Shown here: positions 30,102 to 41,118 of the stretch, one piece after another
How the letters are laid out: the number at the start of each line of letters is the position of its first letter
Numbering within the stretch: position 1 is the stretch's first letter
NCBI GenBank assembly: GCA_016490735.1
Contig: JAEMWC010001547.1
Location: forward strand, 62,501-126,500
DNA: 64,000 nucleotides
Reading direction: 5' to 3'
DNA from: Pachyseris speciosa
Lineage: Eukaryota > Cnidaria > Anthozoa > Scleractinia > Pachyseridae
Position numbers and translations under genes: made by a program
The notes under the pieces: generated by a model
Database searches by the model: none
Seen by the model: only the letters and a program-made list of their open reading frames with translations
What the model was told of the DNA's origin: nothing

Positions 30102-30554
30102 AGCCCTGGCCAAACATTCGCAACATTTCAACGCAACATCCTGCAACATTGTTGCATCATGTTGTGACGATGTTGTGAAGGGGCCGGCCAAACGCACGCA
30201 ACATTTCAACGCAACATTTTGCGGGTTGTCGATTTTTATGTGCCAACACCATCCAACATGTTGCAACATATCGCAACAGGGTGGCCAAACGTGTGTTCTG
30301 GCGCTTTGAAATAGCAAATGAGCCTAGCGCGCATGCCCTAGTGCAACAATGTTGCGTGAATGTGGCCAGACGAATACAACATCATGCAACATCCAAAATG
30401 TTGCACGAAAAATTTGACCGTTTTCAAATTTGAGCCAACACCATCCAACATGTTGCAACATATTGCAACACGGTGGCCAAACGTGTGCAACATGTTGTGC
30501 CCAACAATGTTGCAAGATATTGCGTTGAAATGTTGCGAGCGTTTGGCCGGGGCT
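30102..30554. mobile_element. MITE with TTA duplication, internal ACATGTTGCAACA repeats
   Basis: Ends AGCCCTGGCCAAAC..CGCAACATTTCAACGCAA and TTGCGTTGAAATGTTGCGAGC..GGCCGGGGCT are inverted, with TTA on both sides (30099-30101, 30555-30557). Internally the phrases GGCCAAAC and CCAACATGTTGCAACAT recur several times in both orientations. The TTA duplication suggests the PIF/Harbinger group. A related degraded stretch is at about 45745-45835. Confidence 0.7.
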
Positions 30555-30574
30555 TTATAGAAATGCACTTGATT

Positions 30575-31035
30575 ACGCTCTAAGTTCAAAAGTTTCGAAC
30601 GTCGAACAACTGAAGCCTGTTCAGGAAGAAGCTCTCTTCAAATTTGTCGAACCAAGAGACGTGTTTTGTGTCCTTCCGACCAGTTGTGGTAAATCGTCGA
30701 TTTTCCAGTTGGTGCCATTGGTCTGTGCATATTTGCACAAAGAAGGGTTTGACTACCCAAAGAAGCCCATTCTGTCGGTAATATTCCCTCTCAGTTCCGT
30801 GGTCGAGTCGCACATTCAGGAGCTAGCTAATTACGGCATTTCTTCGTGCTATCTTGGTGGCAATGGTCTTGTCAAAGATGATGTCTTGTAGCAATCTGTT
30901 GTATTTACCAGTCCCGAACTCGCTGCTCGCGAGGAAAGGTGACGAAAATTTTTGCTGTCGCGAGAATTTCAAGATAACGTGTTTGGTTTGGTAACCGATG
31001 AAGCACATCTGAAATTTTGTTCTTTGGCAGCGAAA
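30575..31035 (+). pseudogene. RecQ-like DEAH helicase fragment
   Basis: Plus-strand frame reads LKPVQEEALFKFVEPRDVFC, VLPTSCGKSSIFQLVPLV (motif I), PILSVIFPLSSVVESHIQEL (motif Ia region), VVFTSPELAAREE, and FGLVTDEAHLKF (motif II, DEAH). Order and spacing fit the N-terminal helicase lobe of a RecQ family protein. TAG at 30889-30891 and TGA at 30940-30942 interrupt the frame, and nothing of lobe 2 follows. A MITE lies just upstream. Either a decayed host paralogue or part of a mobile element. Confidence 0.75.
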
Positions 31036-31960
31036 TAAGTGGCGAGATCGATTAAGTTAAGCATTCTATTTTTACAGTCGAGTCAGGTCAAGCGTACCCC
31101 CCAAGATTACATTAATGAGTTGATTATTTGAACATTGAACCCTATAGTCGCTTCGAATAGTGCGATCATTTTTGAAATATTCGAAACAAACTTCAATTAC
31201 TGATTGGACCATGGCCGTAGATGTGCAGAGATTCAAAACTTTCTGTCTCCCGTACCCTGATCTCCCTCCTCCCGTACGTTTTTCCCCTTACTCCGGTCCT
31301 GTTCCTGTTAAATTATTTCTCTGCTGCCTCCCACCATTTTAGAACTTCCACTTCCTACCTCCCCCTCCACCACCTCCTTTACCCCTCTCTCCTCCCCCAC
31401 CCACCCCCATCACCTGGGCTTCCACCCCCTCCCCCATCTCCCACTAATTTAAATAGTATAAATTTTACTTGCAACTACTACAGTACCATGGGACTGCTGT
31501 AGCAAGTACTGTTCACAAAATGTAAAATAATGATGCAACTCTGCCATTCAATAATGACTTTGCCTTTCATAACAATGTTTTAAAACATGTTTTAAAATCC
31601 TATGGGATCACTTTTGTTTGGCGCAACTATCATCAGTAAGTATAAGCATTGTAGGTTCGTTGTGAGACTTGTCGAATACAGTGGAGTCCTGGCAGTCATT
31701 TCTAATAAGGAGAAAGAATTCAAGAACAAATGGAAATTTCTTCTGTCTTTACAATATTGTATTTTTTCCTTTCTATTCTTGGCGTTTGTAAGTAGTGCAA
31801 GTATAAGTGGTAGTATAGTGTGAGTATGTACGTAAATATCATATAATACAGACAATATTAGATAATACATTTAATAAAAAGAGCATTGCAAGTTAAAATA
31901 ATAATAACAATAATAATAATAGTCAATTTATCAGTTAATCATGACTGGCGACCGACAGGC
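31036..31960. other. No supportable gene; C/T-rich stretch
   Basis: A C/T-rich tract (about 31250-31440) with CCCCCTCC runs gives proline-rich open frames by composition alone. An AATAAT microsatellite lies near 31900-31920. Confidence 0.5.
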
Positions 31961-31964
31961 TTTC

Positions 31965-32118
31965 ATTTTATTTAGTTTTTTTCTCTTTTCTCCTTCTTCT
32001 TTTGTTGTGTAAACTTAGTTCAATGGGTGTAAAATATGATTTGTGACTTTTTATTGAATGTTGTAAATTAACGTTTAAAGGGTTATTTTGTTTACAATAA
32101 AGTTGTTAAAAAAAAAAG
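31965..32118 (+). mobile_element. Retroelement 3' end with AATAAA and poly-A
   Basis: The stretch ends ACAATAAAGTTGTTAAAAAAA (shortened here), a poly-A signal followed by an A run at about 32109-32117. It is consistent with a truncated LINE or retrocopy 3' UTR. No target duplication was identified. Confidence 0.45.
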
Positions 32119-32204
32119 AATACAGTGGATTTGTTCCATTTAAATCTAGATGTTCCTCATTACTGGATCCTGAGTAGTATTCTACTGTACTGGGGAGAGG
32201 GGTG

Positions 32205-32350
32205 GGGTGGAAGCAGGAATGGCGCAGTCGCCTCCCATCAGTGTGGCCCAGGACCCATCATCATGTGGGTTAAGTTTGTTTGTTCTTGTCCTTGCTCCGA
32301 GAGAGGTTTTTCTCCAGGTACTCCACTTTTTTTCCATCATTTCCAAATGA
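32205..32350 (+). mobile_element. tRNA-derived SINE fragment
   Basis: Carries GTGTGGCCCAGGACCC, TTGCTCCGAGAGAGGTTTTT and CTCCAGGTACTCCACTTTTT, matching the SINE at 63554-63846 in order. The A/B box region is decayed. Confidence 0.65.
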
Positions 32351-32869
32351 AAATTTGATCCAGAATTCAAGTTCATGGGTTTGACTGTGAGGTGTAACCC
32401 CTCGTGAAACAAGGTCGATTTATTAATTTTTTTAGGGTTCTGCTATATTGCACACTGAACATTAGTTCGAGTGGCCTTCTTTTTCAGTAGGTGTGTCCTT
32501 GAATATGTGGAGATTTGACGAGGAAAAGAAGAAGCTTTATATTTCATGGTCATTTGTGTTCACAAATGCACAGGTAAAGTGGTGACAGCTCTAGTAAATT
32601 TTCAAAATTTACGGTGGCTCTGAATCCGATTCCACCATTCCTTTTTAAACTTTGCAAAATGTCAGATCTCAACATGCTAATTACTGTTCAACAATAAAAA
32701 AGGGGATCAGCCACAACCACGGACAAAACTGTTGAGTGAATTCCATGAATGTTTTAATTACGCGCAATAATAAGGTGTCATCGAACCAGAAGACAGTTAC
32801 CCCTCCCCCTCACCTCACATTCAATGTTGTTTGGGTCTAAAAGACAACAAATACAATTTTTGTATAAGG

Positions 32870-33300
32870 TGAGCTTTATTTAGACACAGTAACACCGTCA
32901 GGAGATTTCAAGAAAAAGTTAAAAATGTTGAACTAAGACTAATTACAAACGGTACAGAAATAATAAAAATACATGCAAGAACAAAGACTACATGATCAAT
33001 AAAATAAAATTTCCTGCTTTACAAGGAAGCCGCGTGATCAACATTACTCAGGAAACTTGTGGCAACGAATCATTGATTTAAAGCTTGCCAGTGACAATGA
33101 CTGCCTTAAATGTATGGGCAAACTGTTCCACGGCACCGCTCCACTATAACTGAAGCTCCTTTTGAAGTAATCAGTACGAGGAAGCGGTACTGCTAGTTTG
33201 TTTTCCGTATTTCTCAGGTTATAGGACGTTAAAGTGGCTATGTCACGAGTGTTTGGTATCAAGCCACAGGGGGTGTGTGTACTAATGAACTCAAAATAGC
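32870..33300 (-). pseudogene. LINE RT C-terminus and 3' end
   Basis: Minus strand reads TPPVA, then MIPNTRDIATLTSYNLRNTE, NKLAVPLPRTDYFKRSFSYS and GAVPWNSLPIHLRQSLSLAS, ending FKSMIRCHKF with a stop near 33044. This is the very C-terminus typical of L2/CR1-like LINEs (WNSLP..LR...S...FK..L). A 3' UTR follows to about 32870. Confidence 0.8.
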
Positions 33301-33469
33301 ACTGCAGTTTTCTTCAAAACTACTTGACTAGTGCAGTCAAATAAAAAATAAGACTCCTTGGCTATGGATGGTCAGGATGGAAACGGATTGCAATTTGAAA
33401 AAAAAGTGGGCCGCTGTTTTTCAACTTTCAGCTCTCCTGTCTGGCAAGAACCATTATAAACTGATTATC

Positions 33470-33990
33470 AGCAGCCCATCACCAGGAGCGTACAACTGTC
33501 CTGTGTTACTGTCACGGCGTTTTCACAAACAAATTTATTTTTAGATTGAATTTCCCGCCAAAAGCAGACTCCCGCAGGAGTCTTTTTTTTTTTTTTTTTT
33601 TTAACAGCTTTATTGCATTCTACTCAGTTACAATAGTAATAAACGAAAAATTACACGTACAATTGTGAGGAAAAAAAAATAAATTTAAGACGGTAGGGAT
33701 AGCCAAAAGGGAGTAACGAACGGGACGTGAGTACCCATGCAAGGAAACTCCCTAAAGTCCAATCCATGATCAATCACAAGTCGCTGCACGTGCCACAAGT
33801 ATCTGCACGTACAGAGCCTTTGTTTTTGCTCATTAAAACTATTGTTTTGTGGCGCTCTCGTTACCGTTGCCGCCTTTGTTGCCCTTTTTCGCGGGAAAAG
33901 GTAGTCTAAAAATAGATCGGTCTGTAAAAATGCTGTGACATAGGCTTAGTATGGGAGTTGTACGCTCCTAGTAATGGGCTCCTGCCGATT
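33470..33990. mobile_element. MITE remnant interrupted by a LINE 3' tail
   Basis: GGAGCGTACAACT near 33485-33497 recurs inverted as AGTTGTACGCTCC near 33957-33969, both next to a CCCATCAC/GTAATGGG phrase. Between them, a T run at 33581-33602 and the following 180 bp look like a minus-strand LINE 3' UTR similar to 4440-4600. Confidence 0.5.
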
Positions 33991-34071
33991 ATATAATAAA
34001 CAAATCAGTGCACGCGATCTGATTAGTCAATCAGCTATATGATTTCGCGCGTCTTCTGAATTATTATATAA

Positions 34072-34257
34072 AAGCAATATACCACAAGTTTCTATGGTTC
34101 ATAGGAATTATAAACCACTTGGGATGTTGGAAGAGCACTCGAAGAATCCGCAAATCACTCGCCTGCGGTTCGTTATTTACGAATTCTTCGACTGTTCTTC
34201 CAACATCCCGCGTGGTTTATCAGCCTATAAACCATAGAAACGTGTAGTATATTGCTT
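34072..34257. repeat. Long imperfect hairpin (foldback MITE)
   Basis: AAGCAATATACCACAAG...TTTCTATGG at the left pairs with CCATAGAAACGTGTAGTATATTGCTT at the right (phrases shortened). The inner arms GGGATGTTGGAAGA and TCTTCCAACATCCC also pair. Nearly the whole 186 bp folds back on itself. Confidence 0.85.
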
Positions 34258-34514
34258 AATTATGCGTAGATCTTCTTTATAGACTTTCTGTTGGAGATCC
34301 AAGACTAAATGTTCTATTTAATGAATTTACCCGAATTTTGCCCCAAAGACCGACAAATTACCGTGACATATGGCTCCTTTAAGTCCATTCGGTTGACTCT
34401 AGACCAAATTGTTCTAGTTTATGTCAATGATTAAGCGAATGGAAAAGATCTTCCAGATTTGAACCGTAATTGGACGAGGTGATTATTCGAGAAGAGCGGT
34501 TTTTTAATTTTTGA

Positions 34515-34705
34515 AGTTTCAAGGAAAGGCCTTTATTACAATTTCCTCAAACCGCGCTGCAATAATTAAAGTAAGGCTGTACAGAGCGCCATAAGTGGTA
34601 AGGAGAGTCTCGCGAGGAACTAAGTTTCTGACACGGTTGATAGCGCAAATTCTGGAGGCAACTTGTTTGGAAATCGTCTGAACATGGTCACTCCAGTTCA
34701 TATAT
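34515..34705 (-). pseudogene. LINE RT fragment
   Basis: Minus strand reads KVLIYMNWSDHVQTISKQVA, SRICAINRVRNLVPRETLLT and TYGALYS, the thumb-proximal segment of a CR1/jockey RT (W-x-DH...I-x-K-x-A...R...L.P..TL...Y). Isolated fragment. Confidence 0.75.
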
Positions 34706-34984
34706 ATTAACACTTTACGTTTTCTCGAACTTCGCTTGGCTGAAGGTGACATTCCAACTACATGTATTGGCCCAGCAACCTCCACATTGAAATACCTTTT
34801 TTCTTCTCTTCTGCTTTGCTTTTACAGGAAGCTCAGGGTATCAAGAGAATTGTGGAGTCCATGTAAAGTGGAACAATAATTTGCAGGCCGTGATAAGGCA
34901 AGGAAGTGCTTTGTGTGGACGAAGTTTATGACTCCGCGCGTTAAATTTTCAACTTCCGTCAACTGCCATAGGGCGCGTTTAGGG

Positions 34985-35312
34985 CAACTAAACTAGCTCA
35001 AATTGTAATAGCAGAATATGTTACGGAACAAACTCTTCCTTTGAGAAAATGCTAGCTGATATTAACCTTCCACGAACTTTCTAGGGCTATTGTCTTTCCG
35101 AAAATACTAGCTGACGTTTTTAAATGTCAAAAACAGCAAATGCGACCATTCCGAAAACCTCAGGGGCTATGATCTCCCCATTGTGAATCTTTAAGGCCAC
35201 GTTTCAGTCACGAATTAAATGCGAGTGCACACTTTAATCGATGCCGAAAGTCTAAGGCGAACTACCCTCCACCGAGCAGATATCTACCAAAACATGTCAT
35301 TGGGTGCCCCTG
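34985..35312. mobile_element. MITE, CAGGGGCACCC family (copy 4, decayed)
   Basis: Bases 35030-35312 follow copy 1 in order: TAGCTGATATTAACCTTCCA, GAAAACCTCAGGGGCTATGA, GGCCACGTTT, and the terminal TTGGGTGCCCCTG. The left terminus is eroded (TTAGGGCAACTAAAC), and no clear duplication is left. Confidence 0.75.
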
Positions 35313-35574
35313 ATATTTGAGCTTTCTTTAGTGATGCTAAAATATATTATAGCGAGGTTTGGAGATCAAGTCGAAGGCGTGGTCCTAATCTCTTAATACC
35401 CGATATCCCTTGTCAACCAGCTTTCTTACAAAGAAGTTCAAGTCTGTCCTGTTTACTTAATGAAGTTGTCGCGTGCCTCAATCACCAATTTACACTGAAT
35501 ACATAATACTTGCGTTGCTAACGAGCGACTCTCCAAGTACGGCACTCCATTTAATTGCTCTTTTTGACTTAGAC

Positions 35575-38071
35575 ATGGCTTCGAGTTCGTACAGGATTCG
35601 TAGACTAACAACAAACCGACAGAAAACTTTCGCCGAAAACGATAACTTTTTCAGCGTAAACCGTAGTCCGGTAACGCCGAGGAAACGCGACGCTTCACAG
35701 TTTGAGGATTACAGACAAAGAGTGCTGATTAAAAGAATGAGGGATGCTTTTCGCACGATATCGTTTCGCTCGGAACCGACAATTGGAGAGGAACATCTCG
35801 TGCGAGAAAGCGATTCTCGAAGATCGAGGGAATGTAAAGGTCAAACTCCGAACACGAACGGTTACCCTACGATGAACAAGAAAGGTGAAGAACTGGTTCA
35901 AAATCTTGTCCCAGAGTGCTACGAGCATATTCAGAATTTCCATCACTATCGAAGCGATATGGCAAGGCTGAACTCTGGCTTCAAGGTCGTTTACCTCTCA
36001 GGAAATGAAATGAAAGGAAACAGCGAGAAGGAGCTTCGACGAGTGTACAGACAAAAGTCAAGAAGTCCAACCTCGAGCGCTTTTTTGAAAGGACATTTTC
36101 AAATACTACCAGGCAGTAAAATTAGATCAACAAGAAAGGCAAATATGGTTTCTAAGAAGGCTGTTGCAGCATCAGAAATATGCAGGCACAAGGGCACTGG
36201 GAACGCTGTCGGAAATAGCCAAGTAAACGTTAATTACTCCAGGGGAAGGGTATCTGGAAACGATCCACAGAGAACTGTTGCAAATCCCACTGAAACAAGT
36301 CTTAATATTCAGGATAAACAGCGATTAAGAAGTCAGTTGGATCAGAGTGAATTAAATGTAAACAATGCTAGCGAAATGCCTCATTTTAAACTGGAGAAAG
36401 CACCCGCAAACCCTGTAGAAAGCCAGCCGAGTTCTAGTCTCCTACGCAGCCGTTCTTTGTTTCGTCACGCAACGCTCCTCGCCACTAACGGCTGCTGAAA
36501 ACCGAACCACATTCCTTTCCCTTTGTGTTTGCGGTCTAACGGATTAACCAATCAGGTATCACAAAAATGCCAATGACGTCAGAGGAAACAGCATGCTTTT
36601 CATTCTGTCAGCGATGTCACGGACTCTGGTCACGGATGGAACAATTCCTAAGAAGATTGTCCATAGTGTTTTACGTGATCATCGCCGTCGGCAATGCAAA
36701 TCACGATAAATGATACAGGCAAACGTTCACTCAATTGTCAACAAATCATTCAATCGTTGTGGATGTGAGGTGTTTTTCAAACAGCAGCGAATTGTTCATT
36801 TGCAGTGGACGCTATCTGTAAATGATGTGGCCGGGTATTCTGTAATCTGGCCCAGAAATGTTTGCTACAAGCGGTTGACAAAGTTCCAACGGGCTTCGTA
36901 AAAAGAAATTCAACGAGAAAGAGAGGAAGTCTTCAGTAAAAGGGAACCTCCAAGAGCAAAAGCGATTCCTACGAGCTACAGAAGAGATATGAAATATTCC
37001 CGATGGAGAGACTGTCCGCGAAAACGTTTCCGTGACTGACCGAGCGAAAGCATCTAATCCCGGCAATTTGGCAAAGGCAAAGCTAGCGCTCGTATTTCTT
37101 CTTCTATTGACTCCTAAAAGCGGGACTAGGGCGCCTATGACTTACGTTCCTGGCTTCCTATCTCCGATTCAAAGACACGCGGCCTACAATCTCGAGTTGA
37201 GTGTATTACCAAATCAAAATATGACAAGTCCCGAAAAAAAATTGTTATATTCATTTGGTCCACGATTAACCTCAACACCAAACTCGTCTACTCGGAAACA
37301 AAGTCAAGTGCAATTACTGGTAAAGATCTAGTATCCTAGTGAAAACGTAAACAAAACGCTAACCGTTTCATATCACTCCACTGTAGTCCATTGTTAGCGC
37401 ACGCTGGACACCGATATAAACTTGGCTGTGATTGGATGCACGCCGAACTGAGGAATTGGTGCGTACACTTTCCAGAAAATGGAAGGCTGATCCTGATTGG
37501 CTAATAGTCGGGAAAGGAATGTGGTTCGGTTTTCAGCAGCCGTTAGTGGCGAGGAGCGTTGCGTGACGAGACAAAGAACGGCTGCGTAGGAGACTAGCCG
37601 AGTTCGCACAGCCTCGCAAGTGATATATCCGGTCGAAAACCTCCCATGACCACCCCAGACGGCATGTCCAGGAGATCGTCTGTTCGAACGCTTGTTTTTG
37701 AAGGAGAAGTTCTTGATAGTCGTAAAGCAGACTGCATATCATCACTACAAAATACTCCACCTAGAGATTCAAATCACACTCATTACTTAGTACCCTTCTA
37801 TTCGAGGTTTCCACATCTGAAAGTGCGACCCAACTCCAGCTCTTGTCCTGCACGTAAAAGAAGGAATGGAGAAGTGACAATCCCGTCATGGCAGCAATAC
37901 AGGATTCTGTGCGATGCTTTCCGACCTGACATCTCACCTGAGCGTGTACTGTACCAGAAAAACTACCTCAATGGATATAAGAGGCCAAAGTTTGCAACCA
38001 CGACAGAACTGGAATATTACATCAATGTTGTGTGCGGAGCTGATAGTAATTCTGCACTTCATTTGTCATGA
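35575..38071 (+). pseudogene. Intronless gene of unknown function, split by a transposon
   Basis: An open frame from ATG 35575 (MASSSYRIRRL, good start context GACATGG) runs to the insertion at 36435. The matching frame resumes after the insert's duplication (at 37606: HSLASDISGRKPPM) and ends at a TGA near 38069-38071. Without the insert, 442 codons are continuous. The product is basic and Ser/Arg-rich (VTPRKRDASQFEDYRQR, LIKRMRDAFR). It ends in a more ordered part: SWQQYRILCDAFRPDISPER, VLYQKNYLNGYKRPKF, ATTTELEYYINVV. I recognise no domain. As it stands the first part runs 22 residues into the transposon TIR (LLRSRSLFRHATLLATNGC) and stops. Whether it is a host gene or a retrocopy is open. 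Confidence 0.6.
36435..37596. mobile_element. 1,162-bp TIR element, 9-bp TSD, 87-bp TIRs
   Basis: Both ends start TAGTCTCCTACGCAGCCGTT inward, and the 87-bp arms (36435-36521; 37510-37596) differ at one base. GCCGAGTTC flanks it at 36426-36434 and 37597-37605. Nine-base duplication and long TIRs are the Mutator-like pattern. The interior has no transposase. TIR identity implies a recent insertion into the gene at 35575-38071. Confidence 0.9.
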
Positions 38072-38299
38072 CTTCCCCAGACTTTATTTTAACAGGTTTT
38101 CACCTCCGTCGGTTATTTTGCTATGTTGTGCTCAAAACTGCTCAAAATAGCTGTTTTACTACTAACACCTAAACGATGAAAGTACTTTTAGGGCAAAGCT
38201 TTTAAACCAAACTTTTAAATCAAGCTTAAGGACTATTTTTTTAAATATTGCTTTCAAAAATTAATTTTAATATAAATTTTTTTTTTAATTTATTTTTTT

Positions 38300-38361
38300 T
38301 TACTATCGTGTGAATATTGTGTAAAGCGCATAGAGCTGCTGTATATGCGCTACATAAAATG

Positions 38362-38396
<35 letters not shown>

Positions 38397-38400
38397 AGAG
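38300..38400 (+). mobile_element. Retroelement 3' tail with (ATT)n
   Basis: TGTGTAAAGCGCATAGAGCT, then GCTACATAAAATGTTTATT followed by about 12 ATT units. The GCGC..TATATGCGCTA.A..A core and the (ATT)n tail resemble a SINE/LINE 3' end. Sequence 38400-39000 holds nothing else recognisable. Confidence 0.5.
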
Positions 38401-39008
38401 AGGAAAGAAAGAGAAAAAGGATCACATTCAGTTGTGAGTTGTTTTTTTTTTCGACACGTGAAAAACCTAAGAAAATTGGAAACCAAGAAAAGTAATCGAT
38501 AAAAAACCTGTGGCCATATTTAAAGATTTTCTCCCGTACACGTTATTTCACTATTCAAAATGACTCTACATATCTATGATCTTGCCTCTTACTCCAAAAA
38601 AAGAAATGCTTTCAGCTTATGTCGTGGTTTTCTTGACCCTTAATCTGCTAAAATTCTGCAAAAGCGCGCAAAGTTATGCTCCAAGTACATGTTTGTTGAA
38701 CATGACGTCACTGTGCAGCCAAAGCACTGAAAAGGACGTTTTATATACCTCGGCTGAGAATTACCCATAGTTTATCAGCCCTTATCCTATTCATTTACTC
38801 CTAAATAAGTCGTCTTAGTAAATGATAGACGTTAACACCCCTTTTAGCATATAACCTTTCTTTTAATTTCTGAACTTGTTTATATAGATTAACCTTTAGT
38901 TCCGAACTTAAACGGGGCGCTATATTCTTTAAATACTTCTTTCAAATTTTGTTTGAGTATTTAGTCATGGGATTTGATTTCAACTGCTCGTTTGTGTGAT
39001 TGCTTTAA

Positions 39009-39388
39009 AGGGAACCTCCACTCTTACAACAAACTCACGCTAAATTGTTGGAAATAATCGCTAGCTTCCTACTTTTGTTTTGAAACGTGGATATAACATT
39101 TAAATGTACAAAGAAAATCCATATCATCTTCGCCTATTTTCGCTGTCAAATTTCCCGGCCATTTTGTATTTGATGACGTGTAATGGTTGCAGCTATCATC
39201 AGGAAGCAAATGAAGCAGAAAATCCACGTCAGCAAATCCAACATGGCCGCGTTCGGGAATTTAAAAGCGAAAATAGGCAATGATGACAACCATGTTTTTG
39301 TACACTTGAATGTTATATCCACGTTTTGAAATCTATCAATTATTGTCTACAATTTAGTGTCAATTTGTTGTAAGAGTGGAGGTTACCT
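39009..39388. mobile_element. 380-bp MITE with TTAA target duplication
   Basis: AGGGAACCTCCACTCTTACA at the left mirrors TGTAAGAGTGGAGGTTACCT at the right, and pairing extends over about 120 bp (CGTGGATATAACATT in both arms). TTAA is at 39005-39008 and 39389-39392. TTAA duplications are used by piggyBac and Kolobok; no transposase is present. A relative is at 44945-45475. Confidence 0.85.
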
Positions 39389-39623
39389 TTAATGAACATT
39401 ACTGGGTAGTTTTTCGACGTGGTGCTCTTTCCTTATAAACGTTTTCTTACACAAACCGTATATAGTAAAGAAATATACACCCCCCCCCCCTTCATGTCTT
39501 CTGTTTATTTTGTTGAACATCCTAGCATGTTCGAGAACATGCTTAATCGGATTTCATTTCTGTCGGGTATATCATCAAAGCTTTGGTGCACGTGCCAGAT
39601 TTCGGTGAAAATCGAGCATCTAA

Positions 39624-41118
39624 TGCACCAGTCAAAGTAAACCCCGACCCCCCCCCCCACCCCGGGATATAGGTGGGGATTAGTTTTAGTAGCGTGCCAA
39701 AAGTGAAAAATGCCCCAACATGTGGAGAAATATTTTGCAGGAAATAGAAGAAAATGCCCCACCCCTTGGGGCAACTGAAGATGTTCCTGATTAATTTGTG
39801 ATTGAAAAATTCATGAGGCAGCAGAATTAAATTTTAACAATGTCAGTTTATTTTAAGGTTACATCTGGCTCAACATTCACAAAGGTTGTCTTTTAACAGA
39901 TGGCAATATCTACTGATCACATTCTTTGCAAAACCAAGACCCAGCAGGCACAGTTTCTTCAGAAAGGCCAATGCAGTCAGCATGTACTATCCTGAACTGG
40001 TCTATTTTAAAACGAAAAAGGCATTAGCTCTTTTCACAAGAATAAATGCACACTCTCATTAATACTTGCTATTGAAATTATTATAAATTGAAAGACTTTT
40101 TTAAAACAAATACCCTTTCACAAACCTTTTTGTCTTTTTTCTGTTCTTCATCTGTAATTGCAGGACTTGCAGATGATGTTGACAGCTAAAATGGAAAGAG
40201 TGCAACAAATTGGCAGTCAAAATTACGCTTCAGTGACTGGCAAAAGTTCTGTTTTCTGGCAAAGAAAATAAACAAACCCACCTTTTTTGCATGTCTCAGT
40301 ATCAGTAACATGTCTCCAACTGCGACAATGCCAATGTCTTTCAGAATTTCCTTTGTCATGTCATTGTGCATATTTTCTTGCATTCTAGATAAATAAAATA
40401 ATACAATAAAACAAAGCGGCTTATTTTTGCGCCATAAATACCGCAGATGTAAATCAAGAATAGTTATTTTGTTCTTCTCGTTTAGGAATAAACAGACAGG
40501 ATTACTTTGAATCTCCGATGCAGCATTTCTTAATTAAGCTGGGCAGATTATATTTTTCGATACAATCGTATTAATATTTAACATGCATAAATAAACATAC
40601 CGATTTTTATCAAAAAGTTGAGCGTCTTCTTCCACAAACTCCTGTTTTATACCTGCATTACGTAGGAAGGCTTTCCACCTACAAGGAATCATGCAAACAA
40701 TTATTAAACGAGCGAATTTACTTCTTTTTACGAAGTAGCAAAACAAAACTTCATCGGCATCTCAACATTTAAGTGTTTGCCCTCTTTAATTCATGCCCTA
40801 AATTAATCGATGTACTGATTTGAATAAGAATAAAACGGATTCCACGAATACCTGTCAAGGCTTGTATCCGCCATCTTGAGTGATCCCACGTGCTGAAATG
40901 TACCCAGAAGTCCTTGCAGGAACGATCGCCGCCATCTTGGATTAGATCGAATCCCCTACTAATGCCCCACATTCCTCAGGACAAGAGGGACAAAACGCGC
41001 GAATCCCCCACGTAGTGGGGACTCAAAGAGCTGCCAATAACATGATAAAGCCCCACTAAAGCCCCACATATCCCGGGGTGGGGGGGGGGGGGGGTCGGGG
41101 TTTACTTTGACTGGTGCA
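39624..41118. mobile_element. 1.5-kb TIR element carrying a spliced SAM-PHD gene
   Basis: TGCACCAGTCAAAGTAAACC..CGACCCCCC at the left mirrors the right end GGGGTTTACTTTGACTGGTG..CA; the arms extend about 55 bp through a poly-C/poly-G tract (right G run 41080-41094). TAA lies at 39621-39623 and 41119-41121. Between the arms is a five-exon minus-strand gene. TIR plus a TAA duplication suggests a PIF/Harbinger-type element, but no transposase is visible, so it may be a gene-capturing non-autonomous element. Confidence 0.8.
39910..40874 (-). CDS. SAM-like domain + half PHD finger, inside a TIR element
   Basis: Exons 40852-40874, 40601-40678, 40282-40384, 40126-40185 and 39910-39996 join with GT/AG introns and matching phases to 116 codons, ending TAG at 39910-39912. 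The start is ATG at 40872-40874 (MADTSLDR). Residues about 8-68 read WKAFLRNAGIKQEFVEEDAQ, LFDKNR, then TKEILKDIGIVAVGDMLLIL and RHAKK. This is a SAM-like pattern (W..FL..AGI...A..F..NR...L..LGI...GD...IL.HAK) close to the C19orf47-type SAM family. The last exon, VHADCIGLSEETVPAGSWFC then KECDQ, is the second half of a PHD finger (H-x2-C...W-x-C-x2-C). The first half is absent. The last acceptor (GACCAG|TTC) is the choice that keeps the frame open. Confidence 0.65.

Noticed and set aside
31221..31502. Proline-rich protein
   Set aside because: Composition artefact of a C/T-rich tract with no start context or homology signal.
36435..37596. Intron of the 35575-38071 gene
   Set aside because: Ends are TAGTCT...GACTA, not GT/AG, and TIRs plus a 9-bp duplication identify a transposon.
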